Source: Pseudorasbora parva
Taxonomy: Eukaryota; Chordata; Actinopteri; Cypriniformes; Gobionidae
Direction: 5' to 3'
Assembly (NCBI RefSeq): GCF_024679245.1
Contig: NC_090182.1
Coordinates: 24,958,274-25,022,273 of the forward strand
DNA length: 64,000 nt
The notes under the pieces are model-generated. The model made no database searches. It saw only the letters and a program-made list of their open reading frames with translations, and was not told the origin of the DNA. The first letter of the stretch is position 1; each line of letters opens with the position of its first letter. A program made the translations under genes and the position numbers. Positions 53,421 through 64,000 of this stretch are shown piece after piece.

Positions 53421-54077
53421 TATCTCCTTTAACTGATTACAAATTAAACATATACAAATATGAAAGAGACAACATGTAGACATTTATTTTAAGATTTTTA
53501 CATCCCACCTTAATGCATTTTTTTTTTTTTTGAAAGGGAAACACATCAGCTCTTGATCAACTGTAAACATACAATTTAGATACACCACTTACTCAAAGGC
53601 ACATAAGCTGTTAACTGGAGCCTTTAAAAAATTAAAGGCATTAATGTATAGCCTAACTTTACAAAGCTGCGTTTTTTTTATACTGTTTCCTATTTTATTT
53701 TATTGATTGAATGGCATCTTCTTTACCTGATCACCTGCTCCTCCTCTCCCTCTGCTGACTGTTCTACCCTGCTGCAATATTTACCTCGAATCTGTTATTA
53801 AAACATATTAAGAGATTATACACCTCATAACATAATACAATTTGTGAACAATCATTCATACAATTCTAACATTGTAGATTATTAAAAGAAAGAAATTAAA
53901 GGACAACTAATTTTTACAGTTTTTCTCAGTCGCTTTGATACATTTCTCGAATCAAACTCACAATTTGCAAAACAGTAAGTACATTTCTCAAAACAATTTG
54001 TAGAAATAGTAAAACACCATGGATAACCTGCAAAAGCCACTCTCTTGCTCAAAATCCTTAGTTCATCTCTCAAAAGT
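53421..54077. other. Intergenic, nothing firm
   Basis: AT-rich, with poly-T at about 53517-53531. No gene seen. Confidence 0.45.
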
Positions 54078-54265
54078 TATGGGGGCATAAATGTTAAGGG
54101 TGTCTTTGTGCTTCTTAACAGACACAAAATGCAATTAAAATGTCTGTCCAACATGAACAGGTCCCTTACATGACAACGAGATGCGTTTACTTAGCCATTA
54201 TTTAAATTCACCTGTTTTAGACGGCTAGCTGTGTCTCGCTGAAGTCCCGTGGGAACGCCGTTGTA
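54078..54265 (-). repeat. Dispersed repeat 'G', copy 2 of 3, inverted and partial
   Basis: The minus strand gives 'caggtgaatttaaataatgg', 'atctcgttgtcatgtaaggg' and 'gacagacattttaattgcat', matching the copy at 23.84 kb in reverse orientation. The right-hand third of the repeat is missing. Confidence 0.7.
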
Positions 54266-54284
54266 GCCGGAAAAATAGTCCAGT

Positions 54285-54710
54285 TGGGAAGAGCGTCGTG
54301 TGGATGAAGAGGCTCTGCTCATCGGCTCGTCGGTTCTCAGTATTGAACGTGTCTGAAAGAAACGTTTTTTGATTCTGTACAGCTGATCCGATGAGGACCG
54401 CTGCTCGTTCAGTTACTCACGCATGCTCAGAATCAGCGGCTCGTGAGTTTCTCAGATCTCTCAGCAAAACATGACTCACTTCAGTGAACGGTTGGAGTTA
54501 CAACATATAATTCAAGATATTAGTTTATTTCTATTCAGAGGGACTGTCACTCATGTCAGAAAGTGAGTAACTTAAGTAACTTGTGTGATCAGCGCTGATT
54601 TGAGACGCGAACCGTTTAGAACGATTCAGTCCGCTTTGGTGAACTGGTTCGAACGCTTCACTAAAAAGAACCGGTTAAAAAGAACGATTTGTTCGTGAAC
54701 CGGACATCAC
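54285..54710. repeat. Probable dispersed repeat rich in GAACCGGTT-like words
   Basis: Ends 'gttcgtgaaccggacatcac' and contains 'aagaaccggttaaaaagaac' and 'gaaccgtttagaacgattca'. This style of text recurs widely in fish genomes. Boundaries and family are unknown. Confidence 0.4.
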
Positions 54711-55226
54711 ACTCTTAGAAGAAAAGGTCCTATTGGCGCTACATATTTGGAACCCTTAAAAGGTTATATATCCACAACTTTCCCGAACTCTGACCTTTCC
54801 CATGATCGCTATAGCAACGTAGAACACGCCGGGAACGAACTTCCGGTTTACGTTAGTCTGTACTTTTATCAGCTAAACGCTTGGTTGTATTATCGGGATT
54901 CAGGAGTAGACTTTTACAACAACGCTTCAGGCAAAATGATCACATGTCCCAGATGGTTGCATGGATCTGACTATCTTACTAATATCTGTAGCATTAAGCG
55001 ATTCACCTGAGTTATGCGGTGCACACATTTTGCCACTGTGTGGTGGGCCAGCTTGGCTGTTCCTATGATCCACGCAAGAGTTACCTTCCGTCAATGCGCC
55101 TGTAAATCGATTTTATTTTATTATAAATAAAGGTTTATTTGTTTCTAGTTATTTATTTTGTTAGATATTTCCACTTTGCGGGAGTCACGCAAAATAATTT
55201 TATTTTCCCGCAACTCGCACACAATG

Positions 55227-55342
55227 TGCGTCTCAATCGGCTCCCTAGTTCAGTTGTCAGGGCACTGATCAGGGAGTCAGCCCATTGACTTATGTCCTGA
55301 TCAGTGCCCTGACTAGTGAACCAGGGAGCCGATTGAGACGCA
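55227..55342. repeat. Hairpin: 47-base inverted repeat with short loop
   Basis: TGCGTCTCAATCGGCTCCCT... pairs with ...AGGGAGCCGATTGAGACGCA, and the inner parts AGGGCACTGATCAGG and CCTGATCAGTGCCCT also pair. The loop is about 22 bases. Likely a small MITE. Confidence 0.85.
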
Positions 55343-56815
55343 GGGAATATCTTGCCGCCCGCATCCACCCATCAAATATTATCCCGCGTCACACTTGGTT
55401 GTGCTGGGTCCCGCTGGAGTGCAGGTCTATATTTGGAAGGTAACGTTAGGCTGAGAGCGGTCTTGATACACATTAAATCTGTAAATTATTGAAAACAATA
55501 AGCATACCCCTTGCAAAAAAGTATACAGTTGTACTGCAGTATTTTAAATAGTTTAAACTAATATATTATATAAACTAAATAATTAAATTTACAGCAATTA
55601 ACTGTTATTTTTTATTAAAATATATACTTAATTTAGTTCATGCATCTATTTTCATGTTGGTTAAAAAAAAAGTCTACTGACAATGTCTGACATGATTTCA
55701 ACAATTACAAATATTAAAATATTACTTCTACATCACAATGCTTGAGTTTATTTGAAGCTTGTTGGGCATTGAATGGAGTGCGTAGGGTGTAGCAACATGT
55801 CAAACGGGTCTGTTTATATTGCATGGTTTATGGAAGCAAGTAGGTTTCGGAGGTGTGAGACCCAGAAGCTCAGCGGCGCTCAGCGCTCATTAACCCCGGC
55901 GAGAGCAGCCTTAACTCGGCTTGTCCTTCTGACGACTGCCGCTGCCTGGCAGAAGCCTCCCATGACGCAAATTCGCGTCTGTTGTGTAGTGAATGAAGCG
56001 AATAGAGGCAAAATGTTCACGCGTCCAAGTTAGCGCGAATAGCGCTATTTATTCGCGTCACTCTCGTCTGGTGTGAACGCAGCATACCTGTTATGTGTGC
56101 TAGACCGGAACTGAGATACAACCGGAAGTATCGAGTGTCATGGCGACGCCCACTAAGACTTGCAGGAAAGTTGTGGATAGAAGTATAGTTGAGTATACTA
56201 TAAAGAACAAGAAAGAACCCTTTTGGCACTTTAAACTGCAATAGAACACTGCAAAAAAAAAAAAAAATGCATTTCTTATCTTAGCAAAAACTCTCTTCAT
56301 TTTGAGTTATTTTCCCCCAAAATAAGACAAATATTTTTGCTTGTCTAGTTAACTTATTGTTTTAAGAATGTTTAGATGTTTTGACTAGAAACAAGACAAA
56401 ACTACTAAGTAAGAAAAGCTTTTTTTTTTATGTGCCCCAACAAGTAAAGTCATAACATAACGATACCTTTATAATTCATTAGCTAATTATTAATTAAAGC
56501 AGACAACTGGAAGTTGAAATGCATGGCTTTGACCCCTTGTGGTAATTAACACGTTAATTTACATTATTAGTTAATAAAATACATTATTAAGAAATTAATT
56601 ATGAAATATTTAACATAACTATTTAATAATTACTTAATCTATTAATCATGTAGAATCCTCATTAGTTGATGATGCAGTAATCATTAATAAATGGGTTAGT
56701 TCACCATTAGTAATACATTAACTCATTATTATCTGTGCACTATAGTTAAGCATGAATTAATGCATTTTAGTGCACCCTTATTGTAAAGTGTTACCAACGA
56801 CGCTATTTGCCTTTT
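55343..56815. other. Intergenic with fragments of common repeats
   Basis: A GC-rich stretch at 55860-56060 has CpG-dense text but no bounded exon. The text ending 'ttgtaaagtgttacc' at about 56781-56795 resembles the terminus of a common fish DNA transposon. No gene seen. Confidence 0.4.
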
Positions 56816-56819
56816 TTTT

Positions 56820-57135
56820 TTCGGTTACAACTGCGTTCCCACAGGACTTCAGCACGAGATACAGCTAGCCGGCAAAAACAGGTGAATTTAAACAATGGCT
56901 AAGTGGCTAAACGCATCTCGTTTTCATGTAAGGGACCTGTTCATGTTGGACAGAGATTTTAACAGACACCCTTTACGTTTATGCCCCCAAAGCTGCCGTT
57001 TTAGCTGTGTGGGGGCTCTGGGCATTAACTGTAACAGTGTTGCAAGCATCAATTCGGTTCGTTTTTTTTTTTTTTTCTACTCACACAGGTATAACGATCA
57101 AGATAAACTTAAAAATTCCCTGGAGTTGTCCTTTA
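56820..57135 (+). repeat. Dispersed repeat 'G', copy 3 of 3
   Basis: Same order of blocks as at 23.84 kb: 'caggtgaatttaaacaatgg', 'catgtaagggacctgttcat', 'gtgggggctctgggcattaa'. Plus orientation. Confidence 0.7.
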
Positions 57136-57354
57136 AGTATTGAAACCGCCAGTATGCGGCAGCGATTCACTGTTTTAATGAGTGAATTAAATTGTTCATT
57201 CATTTCGTTCAAAAGTCAGATTAATTTAGGAAGAAAGCAAACACTAAATGTGAATACTTTTGTCATTAATAATTACAGACACTACTGATAAATTAACGAG
57301 CAAAACAGACCGCTACTTTAGTAACTCGTTATATATCTATACATTGCAATGGAT

Positions 57355-57635
57355 TAGTTTGGTCTAGTTTCGTTTTCGTAGTAGACAAACGTGATATTTA
57401 CGTTTTTTTTGACTACTTAAAGAAAAAGTCCCAGGTTGGTATTTTCACAACGTTTTTTTTTTTTTTTTTTTTTTTTTTACGTGCAGATAGCGTTATTTTA
57501 ACACCTGAATAAAACGTCTACCAAAAGGTGTAGTTTGGTCTAGTTTTGTTTTCGTAGTAAATAAACGTGATATTTACGGGTTTTTTTGACTACTTACAGA
57601 AAACGTCCCAGGTTGGTATTTTCACAACGTTTTTA
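57355..57635. repeat. Direct duplication, period about 176 bases
   Basis: A unit of about 105 bases starting TAGTTTGGTCTAGTTTCGTT at 57355 recurs at 57531 with few changes ('tcccaggttggtattttcac' in both). A poly-T run (about 57455-57478) lies between the units. Confidence 0.8.
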
Positions 57636-57927
57636 AAATGTTTTATTTTGGTTCCATTATTTTTCTATTTTAAAAAAACGTTTTTAAAATGTCTTTAAAA
57701 TGTTGTACTACAACATTACCCAATTGCAACCAAAATACAACGTTGTGGAAAGTTGTAAAAATGTTTTGTGTTTGCTGGGAGCTAGCTAAAATGTGGTACT
57801 TAGCTATTACAATATTCTCATTCTCTGTAGCATTACATGCTTTATTTTTTTGCATCTGTCTCTGACCAGCAGTTAAATATAGTCCGCTGTGCAGCATTTT
57901 TGGTGCTAACATTACCCGTGCTCTCCC

Positions 57928-58363
57928 TGTAACGAACTGCTCTGAGACAGAAGGTTGGTTGAAGATCCAAACACAGTATTTATTGAAGGGTAATCCAAAG
58001 TCGTAGTCAATAGAACAGGCAAGAGGTCATAACAGGAAATCAGTCCGAAAAGGCAAACAAAACAGAAGGAACAGGCAAAAGGGTAATCCACGGAGAAGGC
58101 AAGAAATCAAAGATCAAGATACATGAAACCAGAGAAACGCTCAGAAATGCAGTTGACACTAAACAAGACTTCGCAAAGAATGACAGAGATAACCAGGCAT
58201 ATATAGGCAGAGGTAATGAGGTGATGAGACACAGGTGTAAACAGTAAGTGCTAATGAGTACGGGGAAAGGATTATGGGTAATGTAGTTTGTGATGGAGTT
58301 ACAGTCCGGGGTGGAGTGCCCTCTGGTGGTGACCATGGGCACTCACACTGGTGAATTGTGACA
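57928..58363 (-). mobile_element. Solo LTR of a retrotransposon with 5-bp target duplication
   Basis: A 436-base unit bounded by TG...CA on the minus strand (TGTCACAATTC... to ...TTCGTTACA) and flanked by CTCCC at 57923-57927 and 58364-58368. On the minus strand it has CTATATATG near 58205-58198 as a TATA region and AATAAA at 57984-57979, in the order expected for U3-R-U5. No internal coding region is present, so it is a recombination remnant. LTR family (Gypsy-like or other) not determined. Confidence 0.85.
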
Positions 58364-60060
58364 CTCCCATTCAAACACCAATCGCGTGGTTTTGGTTAAA
58401 GTGTAACTCATTGGTTGGGCGCTACCAATCGGTTCAATAGAGAGGGGGTATTTTTTGACTGATTTATTATGACAAACTCATATTTGATTAGGAACCAAAT
58501 TATTGTTACAAAATTAAATTATTTCTACATATTTTTCATTTGATCTACTGTGATATTTTTGACTGAAAATAACTGTAAATTACCCCCCCCAATAAACTAT
58601 AACCCTGGACATTTGGTCACCACAATGTAATATAAACAATTACGCACTTTAACAAATAAAACAATTAACATTTTACATTTTCAAAAAACAAAAATTTATT
58701 CTGCATGATTTATAAGCTTGTTTCCTCATGAGGACCTCAATTTGGGTCCCCAGAGCGACACAAGTCCCCAAGAGTCAGTCTGATTTCAGGTTGAAGTTCG
58801 CACCGGCATAGAAAAAGATGTACACACACACACACGCACACAAACACTGGCTTTACAAAGGATCCATGTGTATCCGTGTGTATAAAGAACCAAAGTGCCC
58901 TCTCGTGTTTGAAAGGACAGAAAGAAAGAAAAAAACACCTGAAAGACACCTAGGCACTTCTGAGCAAACAGAAGAGGAAGGCTTGTTAGACTCAGCAACA
59001 AGCTCAGTCTGGGCTTCTGATAGCAGTGTAATTTATAAAGACTTCAGATGGTAGATGAGGCCTTTGTAAAGGGGACATCGTGGCTGTAGTTGCCAGGAGC
59101 TCAAACCTTCAATTATCCAGCACAAAGCATACGCAGTATACCTCAGAAATAGTTTTGATGACTGTCTGGATTGCTTTGTTTGTGTAGACTTCTGTATTGG
59201 TGAATAATTTTAAAAACCTTTCTTCTATTGTAGACATCATTTATTTTTATTTTTCATGCTTTTTTTAAATGAAGGGGTTTAAAGCTGATAAATTGGGATC
59301 AACAAGATAAAGTAATACTACTTTTTGGCTTTTATCAATTAGCATTTTTGTTTTATTTTACAGGAAAATATCTAGACATCCTTTAAACAAGACACATGTA
59401 CTTGAAAATAATGATATTTGTAATGTATATAATGTATTTCTATTACCTCATTGGTAAATTCTCTATGAAAAACTCTTTATTATCTGCATGTATCTTATGC
59501 AGTTTTGCTATTTAGTGAATTTAATTTGTTTTCTCAATGAAGATGGGGTGAGGTGAGATGAAGTATCTTAGAACCACACCCCTTAATAGTCTGTTCATGT
59601 GAAACCTGGAAGATGAGAATAAGCTCTTTATAATCATGGGTACTGCTAACAACCTCTCAGTATTTAACAAGAAAACACTCAATATCCACACAGGACTGGG
59701 CTCCTCTCTCTTCTCAAAAAGCCTCCTTCCTCTCACAGCCAGTGATACAACATCCTTCTCTTGTTCATGTTCAGCAGAGTGTGTGAAACCAGAGCGGCGT
59801 AACCATGTGTGAAGGCCTGTATAGTGAAAAAAGTTGTATGATTTACCACTTGAGTCGCTGATACGCATCAACTGTTGCAGTCAGGAAAGGGGTTGGAGGG
59901 TTTCGCCAGTCAAATCTTGCAGCAGCACTTAAAGTGAAGAGGATCAGAGTAATTGTTTTGCTTCATTGTTGTGTCATGGATGACACCAATTTCCCTTCAC
60001 TTCCTTCCATCATTTTGAATCTATCATCATGCATCAGCATGACTCAGTGCACACCAAGTA
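58364..60060. other. Intergenic with a minor repeat relic
   Basis: The text at about 58600-58760 resembles the repeat between the CA tracts at 43.9 kb. No exon was recognised elsewhere. Confidence 0.4.
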
Positions 60061-60240
60061 TGCTATCTCATAGATATAGTCTCCAGTGTCACAAGATCCT
60101 TCATAAAATATGGTGCTAAAGAAACATTTCATGACCAATCTTTAAAAAACAATCTGCTGATTAATACTGTTTTGGAAATGGTAACATTTTCCAATATTAT
60201 TTGATGAATAAAAAGTTGAAACACAGAATTTCTTTTAAAT

Positions 60241-60395
60241 CCCTTACGAAACAAAAATATATTGCAGTATATTGAAAGCGGCATTCATGTGTACATTTTG
60301 CAATATATTACATATAATAACATCAATATATTATTCCATGTATTTACAATATATTATAATATATTTTAAATAATATTTTGGTCCTTTCATAAGGG
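60241..60395. mobile_element. Short AT-rich MITE
   Basis: CCCTTACGAAAC at the left and CTTTCATAAGGG at the right form imperfect inverted ends around a very AT-rich core with repeated 'atatatt' words. Immediately left of the Tc1-like element. Confidence 0.55.
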
Positions 60396-60400
60396 ATGTA

Positions 60401-61788
60401 CAGTGGGGCAAAAGTATTTAGTCAGCCACCAATCGTGCAGGTTGAGAGAGGCCTGTAATTTTCATCATAGGTACACTTCAACTACGAGAGACAGAATGAG
60501 GGGAAAAAAATCCAGAAAATCACATATATAAGTATTTAGTCACCTACAAAAAAGCAAGATTTCTTGCTGTCACAGACCTGTAACTTCTTCTTTAAGAGTC
60601 TCCTCTGTCCTCCATTCGTTACCTGTATTAATGGCACCTGTTTGAACTCATTATCAGTATAAAATACATCTGTCCACAACCTCAAACAGTCAGACTCCAA
60701 ACTCCACTATGGCCAAGAGCTGTCAAAAGACAAAATTATAGACCTGCACCAGGCTGGGAAGACTGAATCTGCAATAAGTAAGCAGCTTGGTGTGAAGAAA
60801 TCAACAGTGGGAGCAATTATTAGAAAATGGAAGACATACAAGACCACTAAAAATCTCTCTCGATTGGGGGCTCCACACAAGATCTCACCCCGTGGGGTCA
60901 AAATGATAACAAGAACGCTGAGCAAAAATCACAGAACCACACAGGGAGACATAGTGAATGACCTGCAGAGAGCTGGAACCAAAGTAACAAAGGCTACCAT
61001 CAGTAGCACACTACGATGCCAGGGACTTAAATCCTGCAGTGCCAAACATGTCCCCCTGCTTAAGCAAAATATAACTTTTTGGTAAAAACTCAACTTGTCG
61101 TGTTTGGAGGAGAAAGAATGCTGATTTGCACCACTGTGAAGCATGGGGGTGGAAGCATCATGCTTTAGGGCTGTTTTTCTGAAAAGTTACCCGGACAACT
61201 GATCCGTGTAAAGGAAAGAATGAATGGGCCATGCATTGTAAGATTTTGAGACTTCCATCAGCAAGGGAATTGAAGATGAAACATGGCTGGGTCTCTCAGC
61301 ATGACAATGATCCCAAACACAGCGATCGAGCAACGAAGGTGTGGCTTTGTAAGAAGCATTTCAAGGTCCTGGAGTGGCCTAGATCTCAACCCCATAGAAA
61401 ATCTTTGGAGGTAGTTGAAAATCCATGTTGCCCAGCGGCAGCCCCAAAACATCACTACTCTAGAGGAGATCTGCATTGAGGAATGGGCCAAACTACAAGC
61501 AACAGTGTGTAAAAACCTTGTGGTGACTTACAGAAAATGTTTGACCTCTGTCATTGCCAAAAAAGGTTATATAACAAAATATTGAGATTAACTTTTGTTA
61601 TTGACCAAATAATTATTTTTTACCATATTTTGCAAATAAATTATTTAAAAATCAGATAATGTGATAACGTAGTTTCACTGTCTCTCATAGTTGAAGTGTA
61701 CCTATGATGAAAATTACAGGACTCTCATCTTTTTAAGTGGGAGAGCTTGCACAATTGGTGGCTGACTAAATACTTTTTTACCCCACTG
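60401..61788 (+). mobile_element. Tc1-like transposon with TA target duplication, inactive
   Basis: Ends CAGTGGGGCAAAAGTATTTA and (complement) CAGTGGGGTAAAAAAGTATTT, each flanked by TA (60399-60400 and 61789-61790). The subterminal 'tcatcataggtacacttcaa' is mirrored near 61690. The plus-strand transposase is broken: [20 protein letters not shown] and [12 protein letters not shown] in 60792-61085, then GWVSQHDNDPKH at about 61290 in another frame. Stop codons and indels throughout. Confidence 0.92.
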
Positions 61789-61995
61789 TAAATGTCTTGT
61801 AACATTATTAATGACCACCATGTTTAATCAATTAAATGTATTCTTTCTGAATGATAGGTTTCATTTATGAGAAACCATAGAATCATAGCATAGAATTGAT
61901 TTAAAATAGGAATCTTTTGTAACATTACAAATGTCACATTTGACCAATGTAATCATCCTTTTATTCAGGATTCTTTGCTTAATAAAAGCACTAAT

Positions 61996-63103
61996 TTAAA
62001 ACAAACAAACAAACAAAAAACCTTTGGAACAATAATGTTTATCTGAAATGTACTTTAATACAAGCAAACCTAAGCTTTTGTTATATCAGACAGCAATGGG
62101 GCTAAACATAGAGGCTTCCTGGTTCAGGGTCCCCTGCCATGAGATATGCAAAACAAAATGGCAGTGCTTACTCAAAAACCTGAGTGGAATATGCTGGTAC
62201 TACGGTCCATTTAGTAAAAACAAAGAGGCTTTAATATATATTATTATTCAGACGGAGTTTCTGTGCCTTTGTTAAGTGTGTCTCTAAATGGCATTCGTAT
62301 GCACCAATGAATCTTCGGTTCTCATATCCAGATAAAGGCATCTGCATTCATAGCGTGATAATGATAATTCTAATAATATTCTCAGGCATTGTGAATTGGT
62401 TTTGTGATGTTTTTTTCTGCAAATTGATATTCCAACTTTCGTGCTGGAAATAATTTGAGGTTATTACTGTCATTGAGATGTGTTGCACAAAGCTTTCTAT
62501 AGGTTTGGAGGCTAAAGCAGCTGTTAGTAGTTAGTTTCCTCGTTTTGTTTTGTTTCAGAGGGTTAGTTTCTACAGATCAAGTTTAAATTCTTTCTTACAG
62601 TTTTAAGTTGTTTGTGGACCATGCTGGTAGTTGTCACTGAAGAATATGGCAATGGTAATGATGTGGGTGTTGAAAATCTCATAGCATCTTGTGGCTCATG
62701 CTCCATTGCCTCGTAAAGTTTTGCGGCATTTAAGGACAAATATTTCACCATGAGGGTCATTATGGGCTTTTAAAGACAGACTGGTGTAATTCACTTCCCC
62801 TTATGTGCACGGTTTGAAGAGAGCATTTGGGGTCTATGTTCTCATTTGTACTGTTTGTTTGCAGAAAGTCTCATGTTTGTTCCTCAGCGTGAGAGGAGGC
62901 CATTAGGACAATGCTAATGATGCGATCCTTTGCTTCAGTCATATTTTTTTTTATTTTTCAGCACTTGGGAACTAAGGTGCTAAAATGATGGCAAAGCTGA
63001 ATTGTAGATTGTATTGTCTTATTTTATGACAATAGTCCCTGAGAGTTTTTTGATTTCCTCTGCGTTACAGCCAACTTTCTAATGAACCTTTTACATTCTA
63101 TGA

Positions 63104-63136
<33 letters not shown>

Positions 63137-64000
63137 TTTATGAACATAACTATTGGCTATTTCCTCCCCCAACTTATAAAAAAAAAAAAAAAAAAATTGG
63201 CCTCTATTTTAATTCTACATAATAACACAATGTGTTATTTTAGCATTCATTTTTTCATAGCTTTTCTCTTTAAATTGTATATATAATTTTTAAACAAAAG
63301 CTAATTTGCATTGGCTTCTTTTGTTGTTGTTTTTTTCAGTGTTAATTTTTACTATGTTTAAGGTTTTTTTAAAAAAGTTTTTTTATGTTATTTTTATGTT
63401 ATTTTTTTATATATTTCCAAATAGTTTAAATTTTCAATTTACTTCATTTGAATTCGTACTTTTAGTACAAACCGCTTAATTGTCACCCCCCCCCCTTTTT
63501 TTCTTTTCTTTTTGAGAACAGACATGAAAATGCACTATCCAAACTTAAATGGCTGTAATTCAAGAAAGCATTGGAATATAAGCCTTAGTTTGGTCTTGTT
63601 TTAAACAAATCATTTGGCAGAGTACTACTGAGGTCAAAGCAATTCAAAATATAAAAGTATGAAAAAGTGGAAGCTTATGGAAGTTTAAATTATCTGTAAA
63701 TTAAAAATACTGTACTAAATATTTTTATTTTATATAAAATATATATTTTTCAAAGAAATACTTTTAAAATTACTATAAAATTACTATAAAATCAAAGCCA
63801 TATGTCTAACCCAATTTAAAGTTGTGTTCCAAATTTAAAGTTGATATAAAAAAAAAATAAGTTCTTATATATGAGATTTTGTTTAGGCACTGAAGCAAAA
63901 ATAGCCACCTGTTTTTTTTTTAGTTTAGAAAAGTTTAGACTTAAACTTTCAAGTTTTTCAAACTTTTTCAACTGTCAAGATTATAATTTTAAAAAAATAT
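61996..64000. other. Non-coding to the right edge
   Basis: No exon recognised. An (ATT)n tract lies at 63104-63138, poly-A at 63177-63196 and a C-run at 63486-63494. The piece at about 62400-62960 is less repetitive and could be conserved non-coding sequence, untested. Confidence 0.4.

Larger units (their letters stand above)
60070..61995. repeat. 'Family F' copy split by nested insertions
   Basis: The left part (60070-60240) has 'agtgtcacaagatccttcat' and 'ttgatgaataaaaagttga'. The right part (about 61795-61995) has 'cttgtaacattattaatg' and 'ttaataaaagcactaattt'. These are consecutive pieces of the same repeat as seen intact elsewhere. A MITE and a Tc1-like element sit between them. Confidence 0.55.

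Overview
The window looks like nuclear DNA of a teleost fish, most likely a cyprinid. Three minus-strand genes have vertebrate splice structure and match known vertebrate proteins. The rest is AT-rich, full of long microsatellites, and crowded with fish-type DNA transposons (Tc1-like, hAT, PIF/Harbinger, hairpin MITEs), a tRNA-derived SINE, LINE fragments and a solo LTR. No prokaryotic, CRISPR or operon-like features are present. The species call rests on repeat style and gene content, not on an alignment.

Genes, all on the minus strand. (1) 638-1242: the first two coding exons of lcp2 (SLP-76), encoding the start of its SAM domain; the rest lies beyond the left edge. (2) 5489-7463 and 8259-10025: two complete six-exon wnt8a genes in tandem with identical intron positions and phases, 353 and 361 codons. 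Each has its own TATA box. No AATAAA separates them, but one follows the second. This matches the two-ORF, partly bicistronic wnt8a locus known from zebrafish. (3) 16709-17305: a 45-residue beta-thymosin with an upstream non-coding exon at about 18008-18115. A possible orphan 3'-terminal exon lies at 14145-14304. wnt8a encodes secreted signals for ventro-posterior patterning, lcp2 a cytosolic immune adaptor and the thymosin a G-actin buffer. They are neighbours and do not form a pathway.

The upstream wnt8a region (10.1-12.3 kb) carries T-box-like half-sites. From about 18.1 kb to the right edge (46 kb) I find no credible host coding exon. This part holds a nested palindrome (18.47-18.94 kb), four or five Tc1-like relics (19.35, 21.96, 38.5, 52.2, 60.4 kb), hAT elements with exact 8-bp target duplications (12.3 and 26.6 kb), two Harbinger relics (41-42.7 kb), a LINE tail inside a MITE (49.8-51.26 kb), a solo LTR with a 5-bp duplication (57.9 kb) and long tetranucleotide arrays. 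It is best read as intergenic or intronic sequence.

I did not find a new biological system. The points most worth checking are the Gly-to-Glu change beside the lipid-modified serine in the second Wnt8a, the wnt8a intercistronic architecture, the orphan exon, and the nested palindrome and transposon structures.
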